64,000 nucleotides of DNA from Sacculina carcini (GCA_916048095.2 OU696575.1:6462001-6526000); one strand, 5' to 3'; positions 11,883-24,600 are shown, counted from the stretch's first letter. Translations and numbers: made by a program. Notes: a model not told the origin generated them from the sequence alone.

Positions 11883-12160
11883 ACATCAAAAGATTTAGAC
11901 AGAACTTACATACCGAATTAGCAAATGAAATCGCCTGGATTCAAGCTAATAAGTTGGGATTGAATATCTCGAAATCAAACTACATTTTGTTTCAAAATAT
12001 ATCATTCAGATATATACTCTAAACCACCGGTGTCTATTAATGATGGTTTAATTTTGCAAACGAAATTCACTAGTTTTATAGGGGTTGCAATGGACAAAAA
12101 TCTAATTAAAAACAAACTATATTGATAGCACTTATACAAAATTAACAAAAATTATTGGGG

Positions 12161-12624
12161 TACTGTACTGTTGAAATTTGGGTCAAAGCAATTAAAAAAG
12201 TATTCGTGATTTCGAATGTATTTTCTTATTATTATGTTATCAATAATTGTAACATGTGAAAGTGTGGTGTTTTGCGCTTATTGTCTCGTGCTCACTGAGA
12301 AAACAACTACAACGAGATTTGGCATCGCTCAGAAAGAAGAACATGCTCACGACCAGTCAAGGTTGTTAGGAAGGTTGTTCTCAAGATTGAGATTAAGACT
12401 GTTGTCAAGGTTGTTGTCAAGTAGGTGTTGTCAATAATTTTGGTCAATATTGGTGTTTGAATGTCTGTTTAATTTGCTTACGATATCAATAATCAATCAT
12501 TCACGGCAAACCGTCATTGTTGAACCAATGTCTTCGTGGTGAGGTTCAAGATTCAACTGTCAACATTGTTATGCATTGTGCATTCGTCAATTTCAAGATT
12601 CAACTGTCAATATTGTTGTGTTAA
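12161..12624. other. Intronic DNA with imperfect tandem repeats
   Basis: No gene. A phrase of about 45 bp (attcgtcaatttcaagattc and its neighbours) occurs twice before the SINE and once after it (near 12910), so the SINE landed within a small tandem repeat. TTGTCAAGG-like units repeat near 12360-12440. Confidence 0.45.
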
Positions 12625-12898
12625 AGGTTAAAAGGTTAAATGCCCAAGTGGCAGCTGCTACACGGGAAGAAGCCGAAGCTTATGAACACACAGGCGTGCC
12701 CCGTGCAGCTCGCTGCCACCGCAGAACTGACCCTCTCCACGCTATGGCGCCACAAGGACGTAAGACGTATTAGAGAGGGCCACCTCCCCAGAATGCATGG
12801 CACAACTCATGACTGATATCTGGTACCATTTACTGCTGGGTTGACAGGGGCTGTGGTATTGTAGAATTCGCCCAATTAAATTCTGGTCCGCCGGGTTT
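12625..12898 (-). mobile_element. tRNA-derived SINE, 5'-truncated copy
   Basis: About 270 bp match the longer copy at 54651-54990 at roughly 85-90 percent by eye, both starting on the plus strand with gttaaaggttaaa units. This copy stops at ccgccgggttt, just before the tRNA-like head, so the head is missing. That is the 5' truncation expected when reverse transcription ends early. Confidence 0.75.
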
Positions 12899-13855
12899 GT
12901 GTATTGTGTATTCGTCAATTTCAAGATTTCTCAACCGTCAAACTGCCGTTGGAGGTGTCGCCACACACACACAGCAACACCCCATGTGAAAGACAAATCT
13001 TTTACAAACTGCCAGGTGTGTCGTGTGTAGTGTGTTGTTGTTTTTGAAAATACAGTTTCGTTGCTCTTTAAGCTCAAATTGTCAATTGTCTCATCGTCAC
13101 ATGTCAAAATTCTAACAGTACATAGTGAGGCATCCTCTAACCACTAAAGCTATGATCTCTATATATTATACCTTTTTATCCTCATCTTATATATTGCGTT
13201 TCAATTTGAGCCTGGCCATCTTTTTCACATATAATAACTCTATGTAAAAACTCTCTGGTACAAAACGAATTGCTTCGCTGTATATTATTCCTGAAAATAT
13301 TGATTGGGTTCAGTCACAGAAACAGTTAACAAAACAAAGTTACTTCAATTTCCTTCTGTTCACAAATTGTGTACCTTGTGACTAATATTTAAGAACAAAC
13401 GGCATGGTAATATTTTCAAAATTCAAGATAATGTTTCGCACACAAGGAGAAACCACCTTGATCTCATGCTCTGTTTTCAGAACAACGTTGTTTAAAATTG
13501 TGTTTTTCATTTTGGTCCAATTTTTTCAACAAATTTCCTCTGCATTTGAAATCGATACAAGTTGCAAATACATCTCTAAGCAAAAAACAAATACAAATAC
13601 ATATTAAATGTACAGTGCATTGGGACTGCATAAGAAATAAGAAACCGATATGGACACGCTGTGGAATTGATTTGCATAATGATATGTATGAGCTTCTTCA
13701 TTGTTTTTCAGTTCTTGTTGTTTTGCGGTGTACTTGTTGTTTAGCGGTTTTCTTTATGATGGAGCTTTTGAAGTAACATATATTCATAGTGTCACTAATG
13801 AACATTACCTCTATGGTCTGTGTTGGCAATCATTGCAACTACACTAATTGGCAAC
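12899..13855. other. Intronic DNA, nothing recognised
   Basis: AT-rich sequence. Short open frames around 13404-13776 match no family I know. A good-looking acceptor on the plus strand near 13709 precedes a hydrophobic stretch but has the wrong strand for the receptor. Confidence 0.4.
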
Positions 13856-13856
13856 T

Positions 13857-14620
13857 ACACTGGCCGAGGTGATTATATTGCCCTATTGTAGAGTATGGGA
13901 GTACTCAGGAATTTGTGGCTAATATGTTCATAGGGAAATATTGTACTAGATCCATAATTGCCAACAGGATCTAGTACAATATTGCCCTATGAACATATCA
14001 GCCACAAATTCTTGGGTACTCCCATACTCTACAATAGGGCAATATAATCACCTCGGTCAGTGTAGTGTCAAATGCGTACCAAGTTCGAGAATGCGACTGC
14101 GGTTTGTGGCCAATATGTTCACTTTTCACCATAGCGTAATTTTAGTGGTTTTCAACACAAGGCACGAGTTCGTATACAACAGGTAGCTAGCACCTAACAC
14201 ACTGTGTGTGGTTATTGGCTAGGTTCAGTAAGCTGACCTAACCAAACTTGACCTAACCTGACCAACCTAACCTAGTCAATAACCACCCTAATCAATAACC
14301 CAATAGACCACCTAATCAATAACCACACACAGCACGTTATGTGCTAGCTACCTGTTGTATACAAACTCGTACGTTGTGTTGAAAACCACTGAAATTACGC
14401 TATGGTGAAAAGTGAACATATTGGCCACACATTTCGCTATGGTGAAAATTTAACCTATTGGCCACAAGCCGCAGTCGCACTCTCGCACTTGGTACGCGTT
14501 TGACACTACGCTGGCTGAGGTGAACAAATTGCCCTGTTGCAGAGTATGGGAGTATGCGGGCGTTTGTGGCTAATATGTTCATAGGGCAATATTGTAGTAC
14601 TCCCGCAATTATTAGCGAAA
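13857..14620. mobile_element. Foldback element FB1, copy 2 with an extra inverted end
   Basis: The main body (about 13969-14620) repeats the two-arm structure seen at 7089-7672, including the ccctatgaacatat and gtgtagtgtcaaatgcgtac phrases and a centre with CCTAA units. In addition, 13857-13957 is another partial arm in inverse orientation. It meets the main copy through ggatctagtacaata on one side and its complement on the other, across about 13 bp. The locus is therefore a head-to-head compound, either from one insertion beside another or from a rearrangement. Confidence 0.75.
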
Positions 14621-14739
14621 TGATGTTCACATTGTAATATTTCATATGCCCATTAAGGAGCCTATGTTCGATGGACATTCTTATTGTACTCATTTCGTTA
14701 TCATTGGATTGTTTGTTTGTTCATGGCAATCAATACAAA

Positions 14740-15010
14740 TCTACACACATGCACACACATAAACACACACACACACACACATAAACACATACTGTTCAGA
14801 CACTCGCATACAGACATTCGACCAATCAGCGGCTAGCTGATCACTTGCTCGCCGCCGCGAGACATATAAAAACACACACAACGGTATAGGCAAAGCCTGA
14901 CACACATACGCACATTAACACATTCACACATTATCATGCACAATCTCTTACTCTCATTCTCACCGTACACAATCACATAACATATTCGTATACATATCAT
15001 AACATAGCAT
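14740..15010. repeat. Repeat X, copy 3, with CA microsatellite
   Basis: A CA tract leads into the accaatcagcggc ... ctcgccgc-cgcgag motif also seen at 1100-1140, then another CA-rich stretch. Coding potential is absent. Confidence 0.5.
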
Positions 15011-15059
15011 ACCATATCTCAACTCGATCGAGGCTTCACTAGCAAATGGTGTGTTAGAA

Positions 15060-15185
15060 GCCTTAACATTGAAAGCCAAATTCAATCACCCTGTCTTAAT
15101 GTAACCTGTGTGTACAGATCTCCAGCGTCCGGCATGAAAAAATGTGTAGAATTATTTTTTGCGAATTGTTCTCTGATACATTGTT
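15060..15185 (+). pseudogene. LINE endonuclease scrap
   Basis: About 40 codons on the plus strand read SLNIESQIQSPCLNVTCVYR then SPASGMKKCVELFF. The VYRSP box is characteristic of the AP endonuclease of CR1/Jockey-type LINEs. Nothing else of the element is recognisable around it. Confidence 0.45.
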
Positions 15186-15704
15186 GTTGTACTCGCCTTA
15201 ACAAATCACGTCAACAGACACATTGATATTGCTGTCAAACAGCCGGACAATACCATTCTCGTGGAGGTGGTGGTTGATTCGTGGTATATAGGGAAACTAT
15301 ATGAGCAAACATGTTGGCTACTCTAAAGCAATTGTCCTTAGCATATGAGGGATTCCATTGGTGGATAAGGGAAGGCAAATGATAGAACAGAAAAACGAAT
15401 GTGTTTTATCTATCCGAATCAGTATATTTTTGTTTGTACTGACTTCCTGGCATTCAATATGGTGGAACAATTAAATCTGATAATTTACTAGCACTGTTGT
15501 AGAAAATGAAGATAATTGCTTTAATAATGGAAAATTGCTGTATAACGATTAAACGTTAAAATAAATTATTTTTAAACGCCAGAAATGAATACATATTGAA
15601 CGATTAAATTAATGGAACCATAAAAAGATTGAATAAATAAATACATCATGATTGAACTCGTTATCGCAGGAAATCATTGGACGTGCAAATTGATCAGTTT
15701 TCAC

Positions 15705-15866
15705 CTATGTTGCCCATCCCCAATGCGTTGGCTTTGTTGGCTTCGTGAAGACGTCGATGACAAGTTGACCCAGTGCCCTTCCACCACTTGTTGTAGAGCG
15801 TGTGGATCACAGACTTCTCCTGCATCTCCAGAATGGCCAGTGAGAGAGGGTCTCTCCACGGAGAAC
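15705..15866 (-). CDS. Kainate-type glutamate receptor, S2-to-TM4 linker exon
   Basis: A 162-bp exon bounded by acceptor (catgagcag) and donor (G followed by GTGAAAAC). It encodes SPWRDPLSLAILEMQEKSVI, then LYNKWWKGTGSTC and a KANALGMGNI tail. In AMPA/kainate receptors this is the end of the S2 half of the glutamate-binding domain: the PWRD...LAIL-LQE helix, the KWW motif and the Cys that forms a disulfide in S2, leading to TM4. The first codon is split after its first base and so is the last, which fits the phase-1 donor at 33234. The next exon should start with the glycines of GGIF and TM4, which I did not find. There are no stops or shifts, so it looks functional. Confidence 0.93.
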
Positions 15867-16194
15867 CTGCTCATGACACATGCACACACCATCATACCAG
15901 TCATGAACATAATGTACAGTATTGCACAGACGTTGTGAACATACTGTATCGCATTGCACAGACGTGGTGAACATACTGTACCGCATTAAGTGCTGTCTAT
16001 ACCTTTACAACTTCAATTTAGGAATAATCAACTTCAATTTCGGAATAATCAACTTCAATTTTGGAATAATCAACTTCAATTTCGGAACAATCAACCTCAA
16101 TTTAGGAATATGGATTGTTTCATTGGAGTAAGCTAGAAACAGCATTCACGTGCTTACTGTAGACGAAACACAAAGCTAAAAGAGATTTACACAC

Positions 16195-16330
16195 AGGTAT
16201 TTCACACACAGGCATATATCACCGCTCCACGCGCGCGCCGTCACACCACTCACAAACCTTGGACACGACTCCAACACACTCACTCAGGCTCACACCGTGA
16301 CATACGGAAGCACAGGACAGGGACATACGG
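16195..16330. repeat. Repeat X, copy 4
   Basis: It carries the ccacgcgcgcgcc core and the ctcacaccgtga-cata-cgg-agcacag phrase seen near 1030-1065, inside foldback FB2. Confidence 0.5.
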
Positions 16331-16335
16331 GAGCT

Positions 16336-16415
16336 CAGGAAGAGTGCAAGCACCACCCTGTGGTGGCCTCATGTACTGGAAGCGCCCAAAACATTAAGAG
16401 AGAAAGAGAATTGGA
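16336..16415. repeat. Repeat Y, copy 2
   Basis: It matches 11801-11882 (gaagagtgcaagcacc ... ctggaagcgcccaaaa). It sits inside foldback FB2 next to repeat X. Confidence 0.6.
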
Positions 16416-16983
16416 AAAAAAAAATTATAGAAAGAAAGTTGGAAAAAAATTAAAATAAATAATCAATCAACAACTGATAACTCCATAATGTCACTCCGAT
16501 AAAATGATAAAATGTTGTGATAAAATGATTCTAGCAAATTACATAAATCAATCTGATGCTCAAGAAAATAAAAAAAAATTGTGAGGCGGAGATTGGAGGG
16601 AATTTCCGAGAAATCTGGGAGTGAATAAATCTATCGCCTATGACCGGATCAACAGCCAGTCTGATCACTCCAGACAAAAAGGAGGCTGCACAAGGAAGAA
16701 GACACAACCAGAACACATTGCCTTCACGAAGTCCACAGTGGAGAACACATTGCTTTCATGAAATCCACAGTGGAGATCAACCAAATAAATATATTATGTA
16801 AGCACGTGAATGTAAATTATGTAAGTACGTGGATGTAAATTATGTAAGCACGTGAATACTGTTAAGCGTATTGCGACAAAAAATATATATACCGAAATTT
16901 AAGCTGATTATTCTGAAATTGAAGTTGATTATCCGAAATTGAAGTTGATTATTCCGAAATTGAAGTTGTAAAGGTATAGATAG

Positions 16984-17599
16984 CATACTCTGCCACATTA
17001 CCTCTAGCTAAGTGGTCCGTAGCCTATGGGGAATTACCCATTGGTGATGACTGCATGGGTTACCACGTAGGGAATTAATGGTCTCTCAGAAAAATATTTA
17101 TTATGTTTTATTAACGTTAATTAGTTCATTTTTGTCTCTAGTGACTTCCTGGCATTTTAGCTAGTGGAATAACTGAATTTATTTAATTATTCAGCTCTGT
17201 AGGTTTCACAGTCAATGATGCAGCACCAACGTTTAGCATTAGTTTAGAATATTTTATGGTGAAATTAATTGTAATCAAATATTACCTGAATAAGCAAAAT
17301 GTACTATCAAGCTCATCATTTTGGTATCATTGTTCGGCTTTATGCGCAGTGCGATTTATGACGAGTTGTTTGGCAGGCGTAGTATTATCTTTGATTGGTT
17401 TGTTATTGTTATTCTTTGATATTATCTTTGATTGGTTTGTTGTTAAATATAACGACGTCTATGTGGTTTAATATAAAAACTCTACGGGTGTTACTATATT
17501 TCACAAGCTGTTTGCCGAAAAACATACAGATTATCATGAATAGATCAGCTATGATAATAAAGGGGCTATATTTTGGGATAGTAATTTCATCTACTCTAT
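16984..17599. other. Intronic DNA, nothing recognised
   Basis: AT-rich sequence without coding signal. A short tandem duplication of a ctttgattggtttgttgtt-like unit lies at about 17389-17445. Confidence 0.4.
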
Positions 17600-17913
17600 T
17601 GGGACACCATTGGCTACTAGTAAAGGTGTGGATAACTTTAAAAGTCTGTGCACCAACGCATCAAATGCTCCAGTTAGGATACCCTGAATATCTGCGCAAT
17701 TATAATGTCATTCATTCCCCAGACATGCCATTGAATTTAAGAAGCACCTATGGGTGTGATAGTCTCAGCCAACCAATATGTAAGTCGCATATGGGATCTA
17801 GATCATTTATATACTGCAAACCAATGTCATGCAATATATTACCTGGGAGCATCAGAATCAGCTCCAACATCATTACTTTAAAAAAACAGACTCAAAACAT
17901 GATTGCTCAATGA
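17600..17913 (+). pseudogene. Possible LINE 3'-end coding scrap
   Basis: The last ~70 codons of an open frame ending at 17913 show the pattern of a CR1/Jockey LINE C-terminus. A LRSTY...L segment is followed by GSRSFIYCKPMSCNILPGSI, comparable to the usual G-RSF---P--WN-LP--IR, and then a lysine-rich end before the stop. No catalytic motif is present, so this rests on a short degenerate pattern. Confidence 0.45.
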
Positions 17914-18106
17914 ACTGTGCGACCTGGTTAACTACGTAATCAATTATGAACATAGAGGTTGCTAGATGATGTTGAAGAAATATGCCTTGTTGATGCCCTT
18001 TGTTGAATGTGCACATTCATGACATTTATTGAATGCACATTGAATTCACATTCATTGAATGCATATTCATGACAACATGCACATTGTTCATGGTGACATG
18101 GGTGTT

Positions 18107-18139
<33 letters not shown>

Positions 18140-18315
18140 TTGAGACTATGTGTGTCTGTATGATAATAAATGTTTATGTAGAAATGGGTGTGGGAATATG
18201 AACATGTATGTGTATAATTGTGTGGAGTGATGGATGTGCCTCAATGAGTTGTTTATTTATTATTACCTGGCATTGCTGTTCATTTGAAGATTTTATATGT
18301 TGTTCATGTTATGAG
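17914..18315. other. Intronic DNA with TG microsatellite
   Basis: A TG tract lies at 18104-18140 and attgaatgcacattcat-like words recur around 18010-18070. The last eight bases, gttatgag (18308-18315), are the left target duplication of the hAT element. Confidence 0.6.
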
Positions 18316-18833
18316 CAGAGGTCGGAAAAATATGCGACCACATAAAACATATTTTTTCACGTAAATCCCTATTTTCACGCAAAAAACCTAAAACGTAATT
18401 TCTAGAAAAATTTCACCTAAAGTGGGAGATTTCTGATCTCATATACAAATTCAAGGCAAAGTTTCCCTCTGTCGGATTCATTGATTCTATTTTAGGATTA
18501 ACACACTGATCCAAGTGTTGTGGCGATATGCGCGTGTGTGGTAAGAATTCACATTCGGTATCAAATTATCAATGTATCAAACAATTGGTGTGTCTGTGTG
18601 TGTGTGTGTGTTGCGTGCGTGTGTGTGAGTGTTTCAATAGTGCAATAGTGGTTCAATAGTGCATTCGATGTATGCGCGTATGATGCCCGTTTGGCTGGTG
18701 TTGAAATATTCACAGGTGCAGTGTCACTTGCACGATGACAATATGCGCGTGTGCCGGAAAGATCATACGGGAGATTTTGTGAGACCATACGGGAGATGTT
18801 TCAAGAGATAAATGACCTAATCTCTGCTGATAT

Positions 18834-19199
18834 ATGTATCCAGAAATACATCTGCCATCAGAACCTGTCATCACAAGATGGGGAACGTGGATAGAGGCTG
18901 CGATATTTTACGCGCGATATTTGAATTTTGTGAAATTAGTTTTGAGTGAGCTCGATACAGACGAAGCTGTATCAATACAGAAAACACAACATATCATTCA
19001 GGATGCACAGATTCAAGTAGATCTGGTCTTCATTGTTGGGAATTTGTCGTTTATTATTCTTCACTTGAAGACGCTAGAGACCGCAGGGCTGTCTCTGGTT
19101 GAGACACTGACTCAATTTTTTTTCTCCGCTCAAATATATTTGCCAGACATCAACATACATGAGTGCACCATATACATAATAGCACAGGAAGCAACATAA
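18834..19199 (+). pseudogene. hAT transposase fragment (core)
   Basis: The frame contains PSEPVITRWGTWIEAAIFYA, matching the P-E-PV-TRWGTWL-A--YYA box found late in the catalytic domain of one group of hAT-like transposases, followed by about 80 helical residues. Bases 19199-19203 (agaag) are the target site into which the LINE inserted. The beginning of the domain is absent. Confidence 0.75.
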
Positions 19200-19229
19200 G
19201 AAGGTAATTATAACAACTGAACATTTGTA

Positions 19230-19280
19230 GTGGAGTCAGCATCGTAAGGACTGCAGTCCTGTCTTAGATGCTGACTCCAC
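19230..19280 (-). repeat. LINE 3'-UTR hairpin
   Basis: A 14-bp stem (gtggagtcagcatc at 19230-19243, complement at 19267-19280) encloses a second perfect 14-bp palindrome, aggactgcagtcct (19247-19260). It sits about 25 bp from the 3' end of the LINE. CR1-like LINEs are known to have short conserved 3' tails read by their reverse transcriptase, so this is probably the template recognition structure. Confidence 0.75.
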
Positions 19281-21283
19281 AACCCACGCAAATATGACAT
19301 GAGTATAAAACACGATACACGATTCATTCTATCGATTCAGTCAGCAATGCACAACATCAATCGCACGCACGCATTACTATCAATATGAATTAAGTAGTGT
19401 TTTTTTAATAGTTATTTTGAATTGATGTTTTTTGCTGGGAAGGTCGTCCAAATTTGTTATTCTTGTACATATAGTTTTGTTCCAAATAAATGCTGACATA
19501 TGGAAGATGTTAAATGTCTCAAATTTGTGTGAGCATTGCTGCTGGAAAAAGTGTTGAGTGTGGCGTGTATTAAATATTTTTGTGATTAGGGTGAATCTGT
19601 TTTGCAGTCCAGTAGGTAAATTTCCGTTCAAAAAGTCAAACAAGAGCTTAATAACTTGATAATTCACAATGTCCGTAAACTTTCAAAGACCCATACTTTT
19701 AAACTGTGGAGATGTGTGAGATAGATAATGCATATTATTTATATAGCTCTATTTTGAAGAGATATTATGCGCAAGAAGTAGTATGGATGATTTAACCCCC
19801 AAACAGATGCACAATATGAAATATGAGGAAGGACTAACGCATTATATAGTAGGATCAAGATATTGGTGGGAAATATATACTTGAGTCTGGATATTATGCC
19901 TAAGTGAAATGATATTGTTTTTCATACGTTGGCGATGTGTGTGGATAATTTCATATCATTATCAATATTTTCCCCCAGATATTTGACCGAGTGAGATTGA
20001 GCCAGTAATTCATCATTTAGCATAATTTGTGGAGTATGTGTGTTTTGTGACCAGTTGTATATCTGAAATGTTGATTTGTTTGTATTTAGTAGAAGTTTAT
20101 TCGATAGTAGCCACTGACTTATAAGTTATACATCGGAATTAATCATCTGTTCAAGTTCAATAATATTGGGATACGAGTATAACGCAAGAGTGTCATCAGC
20201 AAAGAGAAGAAAGTTGGCTTTATCAGAAACGCATTTAATATCATTAACATATATCAAAAACAAAAATGGACCCATTATAGAGCCTTGTGGAACCCCAGTA
20301 GTTATAGGACGGCTTTCAGAAAAAATACCGTTGAATTTTACTCATTGGTGTCTATTGTGAAGAAAAGATTTTAGTAGACTTATTGCAGATCCAGATAAAT
20401 TGTACTTCTATAATTAACTCAATAAAATTTCGTGGTCTATTATATCAAAGGCTTTTGTTAAATCTAAATATATTCCTATACTTAAATTTTTAGACCTGTT
20501 TTTATATATGAAATCCGTTAACAAAGAGATTGGCATGAATGTAGAGTGATTTTTCAGAAAACCAAATTGGTTTTCGTAAATATAATTTTGCGTCTCGTAA
20601 AAATAGGTGATTTGTTGGTGAATAATTTTTTCCAGGACTTTGGACATTACTGGTAGTAGACTAATAGGACGATAGTTACTGAAAAGCATTCTGTCACCAT
20701 GCTTATAAATAGGAATAACAACGGCTTTTTTGAAAATATCGGTTAATTCAGAATGAACAAGACATGTATTTATCAAGTGGGTGATTACATCTAAAATGGA
20801 TAAGGCGATAGAATTGAGAATTTTGATGTTTAATCGATCAGGACCTGTTCCCGTGTTTTTCAGAGAATTGATCACATACAACACTTGATGTTGACTCACA
20901 GGTGAAAACGAGAATTGTCCGGATTGAGGAATTTTGAGTCGAGTTATATATGTATGGTGGGATTTGTCAGTTTTGATCATGTTTTTTGTCAAGTTTGTGG
21001 CAACTGAGCAGAAATAGCAATTAAATTCATCAGCGATTACATCAGGTTCACTGAGAAGCTCATCTTTGTGCTTGTATTGTGTTGGCGAATTGTTTGTTTT
21101 CTTTTCATTTATGGCTGTTATTATGGTATCCCATAATTTCTTTGAGTAGTTTTTATTTATTTCTACTTGTTTAATCACATATGACTTTTTGGTTCTAGAC
21201 AAAGTGCTTTTCAGAGCATTCCTATATATTTTATACTTTTTTCACCCGATTTCGACCTATTTTAACATACATTTTATGCAGTC

Positions 21284-21695
21284 TGTTGGAGAATCAAGAC
21301 GCAGGCCCAAACACAAGTGATATATTGATAATAGCAAAGCAAACAGTATAAATAGATAAATGAGTTGAAGCACAAACCAGTCGTAATTTCTTCCTTACAC
21401 GAACGTACACTTCTCACACACAGACTACTCCACTGACACCTTCACAATACAATCAGACATCGCAGACTCAAGCACAACGCACAACAACGACCACGCACGA
21501 ACGAACAGCCCTCGCGACTCTCTGTATACTCCACATATAGACATACACGCCTCAACGCCTCTAGGCACGAGCCGCTCGTGCTAATACAACAGACAGACAT
21601 ACACTCATGGACGCACAGCCAACTAGCGCCCTCTCCTCTCACACTGAAACATGACACATTCAACTCTACCGTGTACTGCCTATCCTCCGCTCACA
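21284..21695 (-). repeat. LTR of element A (3' LTR)
   Basis: 412 bp, starting tgttggagaatcaagac and ending cgctcaca on the plus strand, the same length as its partner at 25760. It lies downstream of integrase in the element's direction. Confidence 0.95.
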
Positions 21696-24600
21696 TCTCC
21701 CCCAGGCAGTACAACATCCATCCTGACAACATAATCTTTGAGGAGGTCTAAGTGTCGATCGGTCTCGAAGAAGTCTATCAGAAGACTGCACTCTGTCGCC
21801 TTCCACCGAAGTACTATTGGGCGATTCCGCACCGTCGTCTTCCACCGTCTCCTCTAACGTTTCTGGGATCTGCACCGCCAGTTCAGCAGATCGCTCACGT
21901 TGATACGCAGGGGTTGCCACCGCCGGTAAGAAGGGTCTCTGCGATTGTACAACCGGTCTCATAATTGACGCTCCACTATCCGCCTTTCTGACGTGCGAGA
22001 CATGCCGCTTTACCCCGTCTTCAAGAGTCACGTGCCACGGTCCAGCGCGACAAACTCGGTGAGGTCCACTCCATTCGGATGTGCAGCGATTATCACGAGG
22101 CCGCAGATACACTAGGTCACCCACGTTATACGGCATACTTGAAACCTTATTTTCTGCACTATTCATCCAAGTTCCTTCAAGTCGAGAACTTTCAGCTTCC
22201 CGTCGGTCCCGCACTCCTGGCAGTGCTGGGACAGCCCCAAAAACACTCACAAATGGCTGCTCGCTGGTTGCCGTACTGGTAGTGGCGTTGTACCAGAACA
22301 CAGCTGTTTCAACATCATATTTGGACTTTTCGGCCATTCGTTTTACAGTGCGGTGTACTCTTTCACACAAGCCGTTCCCTTGATGTCGATAAGCACAGCA
22401 TAGCACCAGTTCAACACACCAGCCTTCCAAGAGACGTTCAAATACTGCACTCCGAAACACAGGCGCGTTGTCACAAAGGACTGATTGAGGCGGACCGAAT
22501 TCCACGAATACGCTCTTTAAAGCAGCAGCAACCGAAGTTCCACACTCAGATCTCAGACACTTCCATATTGTGTATCGAGAACAGCAATCTATCACACTGA
22601 GATACGACGTTTGGTTTAAATATGTAATATCAATAGCAAGTCTTTGCCTCACAGTTTTCATTTCCAGCGAGCCATGCTCGTACTTCACTTCCAGAGGAGG
22701 ATCGATTCTACGACATCTCTCACAATCTTCCACTACCTTCTTCACATCACCGCGAGTTACGTTTGGAGCCCGCTTGTTGACCAGTTCTTTCGTGCGATCA
22801 ACGCCCATATGCCCACATTGTTCATGAATTGACACAATTAACTCGTGAGGACTGTCTTCCCAAGCTCCAAAACATTTTCCCGAAGGCTTCGCTTTGAAGA
22901 AAGGTGGTAGTCTTGTCAACTTGTCGGCCAGGTTGTTTGCTGTGTCAACATACTCAATAGACAACAGACAACTCAATAGAATATTCCTCAATCATTTCTC
23001 GGATGATATCCAATCTACGCTTCACAAGCATATCAGACAATCCATGTGACTTGATTCGGTGACTATTCTTGGCAATACTGCTAGCCCAGCCATGCACAAC
23101 TTTTGAATAGGTTCTCAGCTGGATACTCCTGAATCCCCATTTCAGACATAAACTCAAGCCTTTAATAGCGGCACTCAATTCAGCGACGTTTATGTGAGCG
23201 CTGTCGTCAGATTTTCGCAGCCAGCAACCATCTTCTATTGGACTTCCATCCACCGTTACGACAACGCCTTCTGCCAGATTACTTGCGTCCGTCCATACCA
23301 CAGCGTCATTACTCGACACAGACCACATACCATACACGGGATCATTTACGGACACTTCCTCAGCTATCTTTCTGAATAGCTCTGCGACATCCTCACTGAC
23401 ATTATTGTCCCACGACTTTCGTCCATTTTCACCATCCGCAGACGCGCAGCGTCTTATCCAACCACACGCAACTCGGAGCCAGCTCGCACACGGGTAGTGA
23501 CCAATCCACTTCCCGCATATTGAAAATACTTCACGCTTGGTCAATATCTCAGGAATGTCGGGAAGCGCTCCTTCTCTGCTCCACTGGAAACCACTTGGAG
23601 TTGCATTCACTCGAAGACCAAGCACATTACCGTTTCCTAGAACTTCATGCTCTTTGGTAATCAGTCCAAATCGTCTTAAATGGTCTTGAACTTCATGGGG
23701 GCTGATAACACTGCTATCAACAATAATATCATCGATATACGAATCAACTGATCCTTGAAATCGAGGAACTTCTCCGAGAATATGTCTCATGACAGGACAC
23801 ATCACTTTCGGTCCAATGTTCAGGCCAAATCCTAAACGTGTCATGACATACTTCTTTCTCTGCTCCACTGGAAACCACTTGGAGTTGCATTCACTCGAAG
23901 ACCAAGCACATTACCGTTTCCTAGAACTTCATGCTCTTTGGTAATCAGTCCAAATCGTCTTAAATGGTCTTGAACTTCATGGGGGCTGATAACACTGCTA
24001 TCAACAATAATATCATCGATATACGAATCAACTGATCCTTGAAATCGAGGAACTTCTCCGAGAATATGTCTCATGACAGGACACATCACTTTCGGTCCAA
24101 TGTTCAGGCCAAATCCTAAACGTGTCATGACATACTTCTTTCCTTTCACCTCGACGACTTGAAAGCGGTACAGCTCCTTGGCTACATACAACTGAAGATA
24201 TGCTCTCTTTAGGTACACCATGACCACCCGATCGCCCATGGTACGCCACTTGCGCACCTTTTCGTCACAGACTGCCGCATCTAATCCCGGGGCGCTGTGT
24301 ATGTGAGCATTTAGCCGCCTATAGTCGAGCACGGGCCTCACTTTTCCCTCCCTTTCCTGCCTCACCGCCATTAGTGGTATCGTTGCACCAATGGGACCAT
24401 GCTCATTTTTCTCATAAGGTATGATAATTTTTTCGTCTATCCATGTCTGCACTTCATGGTCAAATTCGGCTAAATCATTCTGTCTCACGCTGTAATTACG
24501 GCCAAACAACTTCTGTTCAGGACCAACTTGCTTCCACACCCAAGAAATCGTCCAGCGTTCACCATCAAATTCATCCTTGAAGTTCTGTTCCTCGATCAAT

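Larger units (their letters stand above)
7945..12160 (+). mobile_element. LINE, CR1/Daphne-like, decayed and interrupted
   Basis: Reverse transcriptase pieces appear in order on the plus strand: a phrase ending FPDQLKQAKLIPLHKSG (about 8095-8155), SPISIQPAFHKVFENIV (about 8475-8524), LLDLCKAFDSLNHEILLRKL (about 11387-11446, holding the first catalytic Asp), KGVPQSSVLGPTFF (about 11600), a worn YADD box reading TYDTALL, and a C-terminal stretch near 11930-12060. Three things interrupt it: about 300 bp with a minisatellite at 8175-8470, the hAT transposon at 8535-11239, and an ATT microsatellite plus repeat Y near 11760-11882. Stops and shifts show it is long dead. The endonuclease end is not seen, as expected of a 5'-truncated LINE. 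Confidence 0.75.
15989..16983. mobile_element. Foldback element FB2 with minisatellite arms
   Basis: The two ends are inverted copies (left tgctgtctatacctttacaa, right its near complement). Each arm continues into 21-bp tandem units of the type aataatcaacttcaatttcgg: about five copies at 16010-16110 and about three inverted copies at 16905-16965. Further in, acattcacgtgcttac-like sequence is inverted as gtaagcacgtgaat, repeated about three times near 16798-16857. The centre holds repeat X and repeat Y pieces. No transposase frame is visible. Drosophila Foldback elements have the same layout of long inverted ends made of short tandem units. Confidence 0.75.

Noticed and set aside
13700-13776. 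TM4 exon of the receptor
   Set aside because: A tgtttttcag acceptor followed by a hydrophobic stretch is on the plus strand, opposite to the receptor, and the sequence does not match the GGIF...TM4 pattern.
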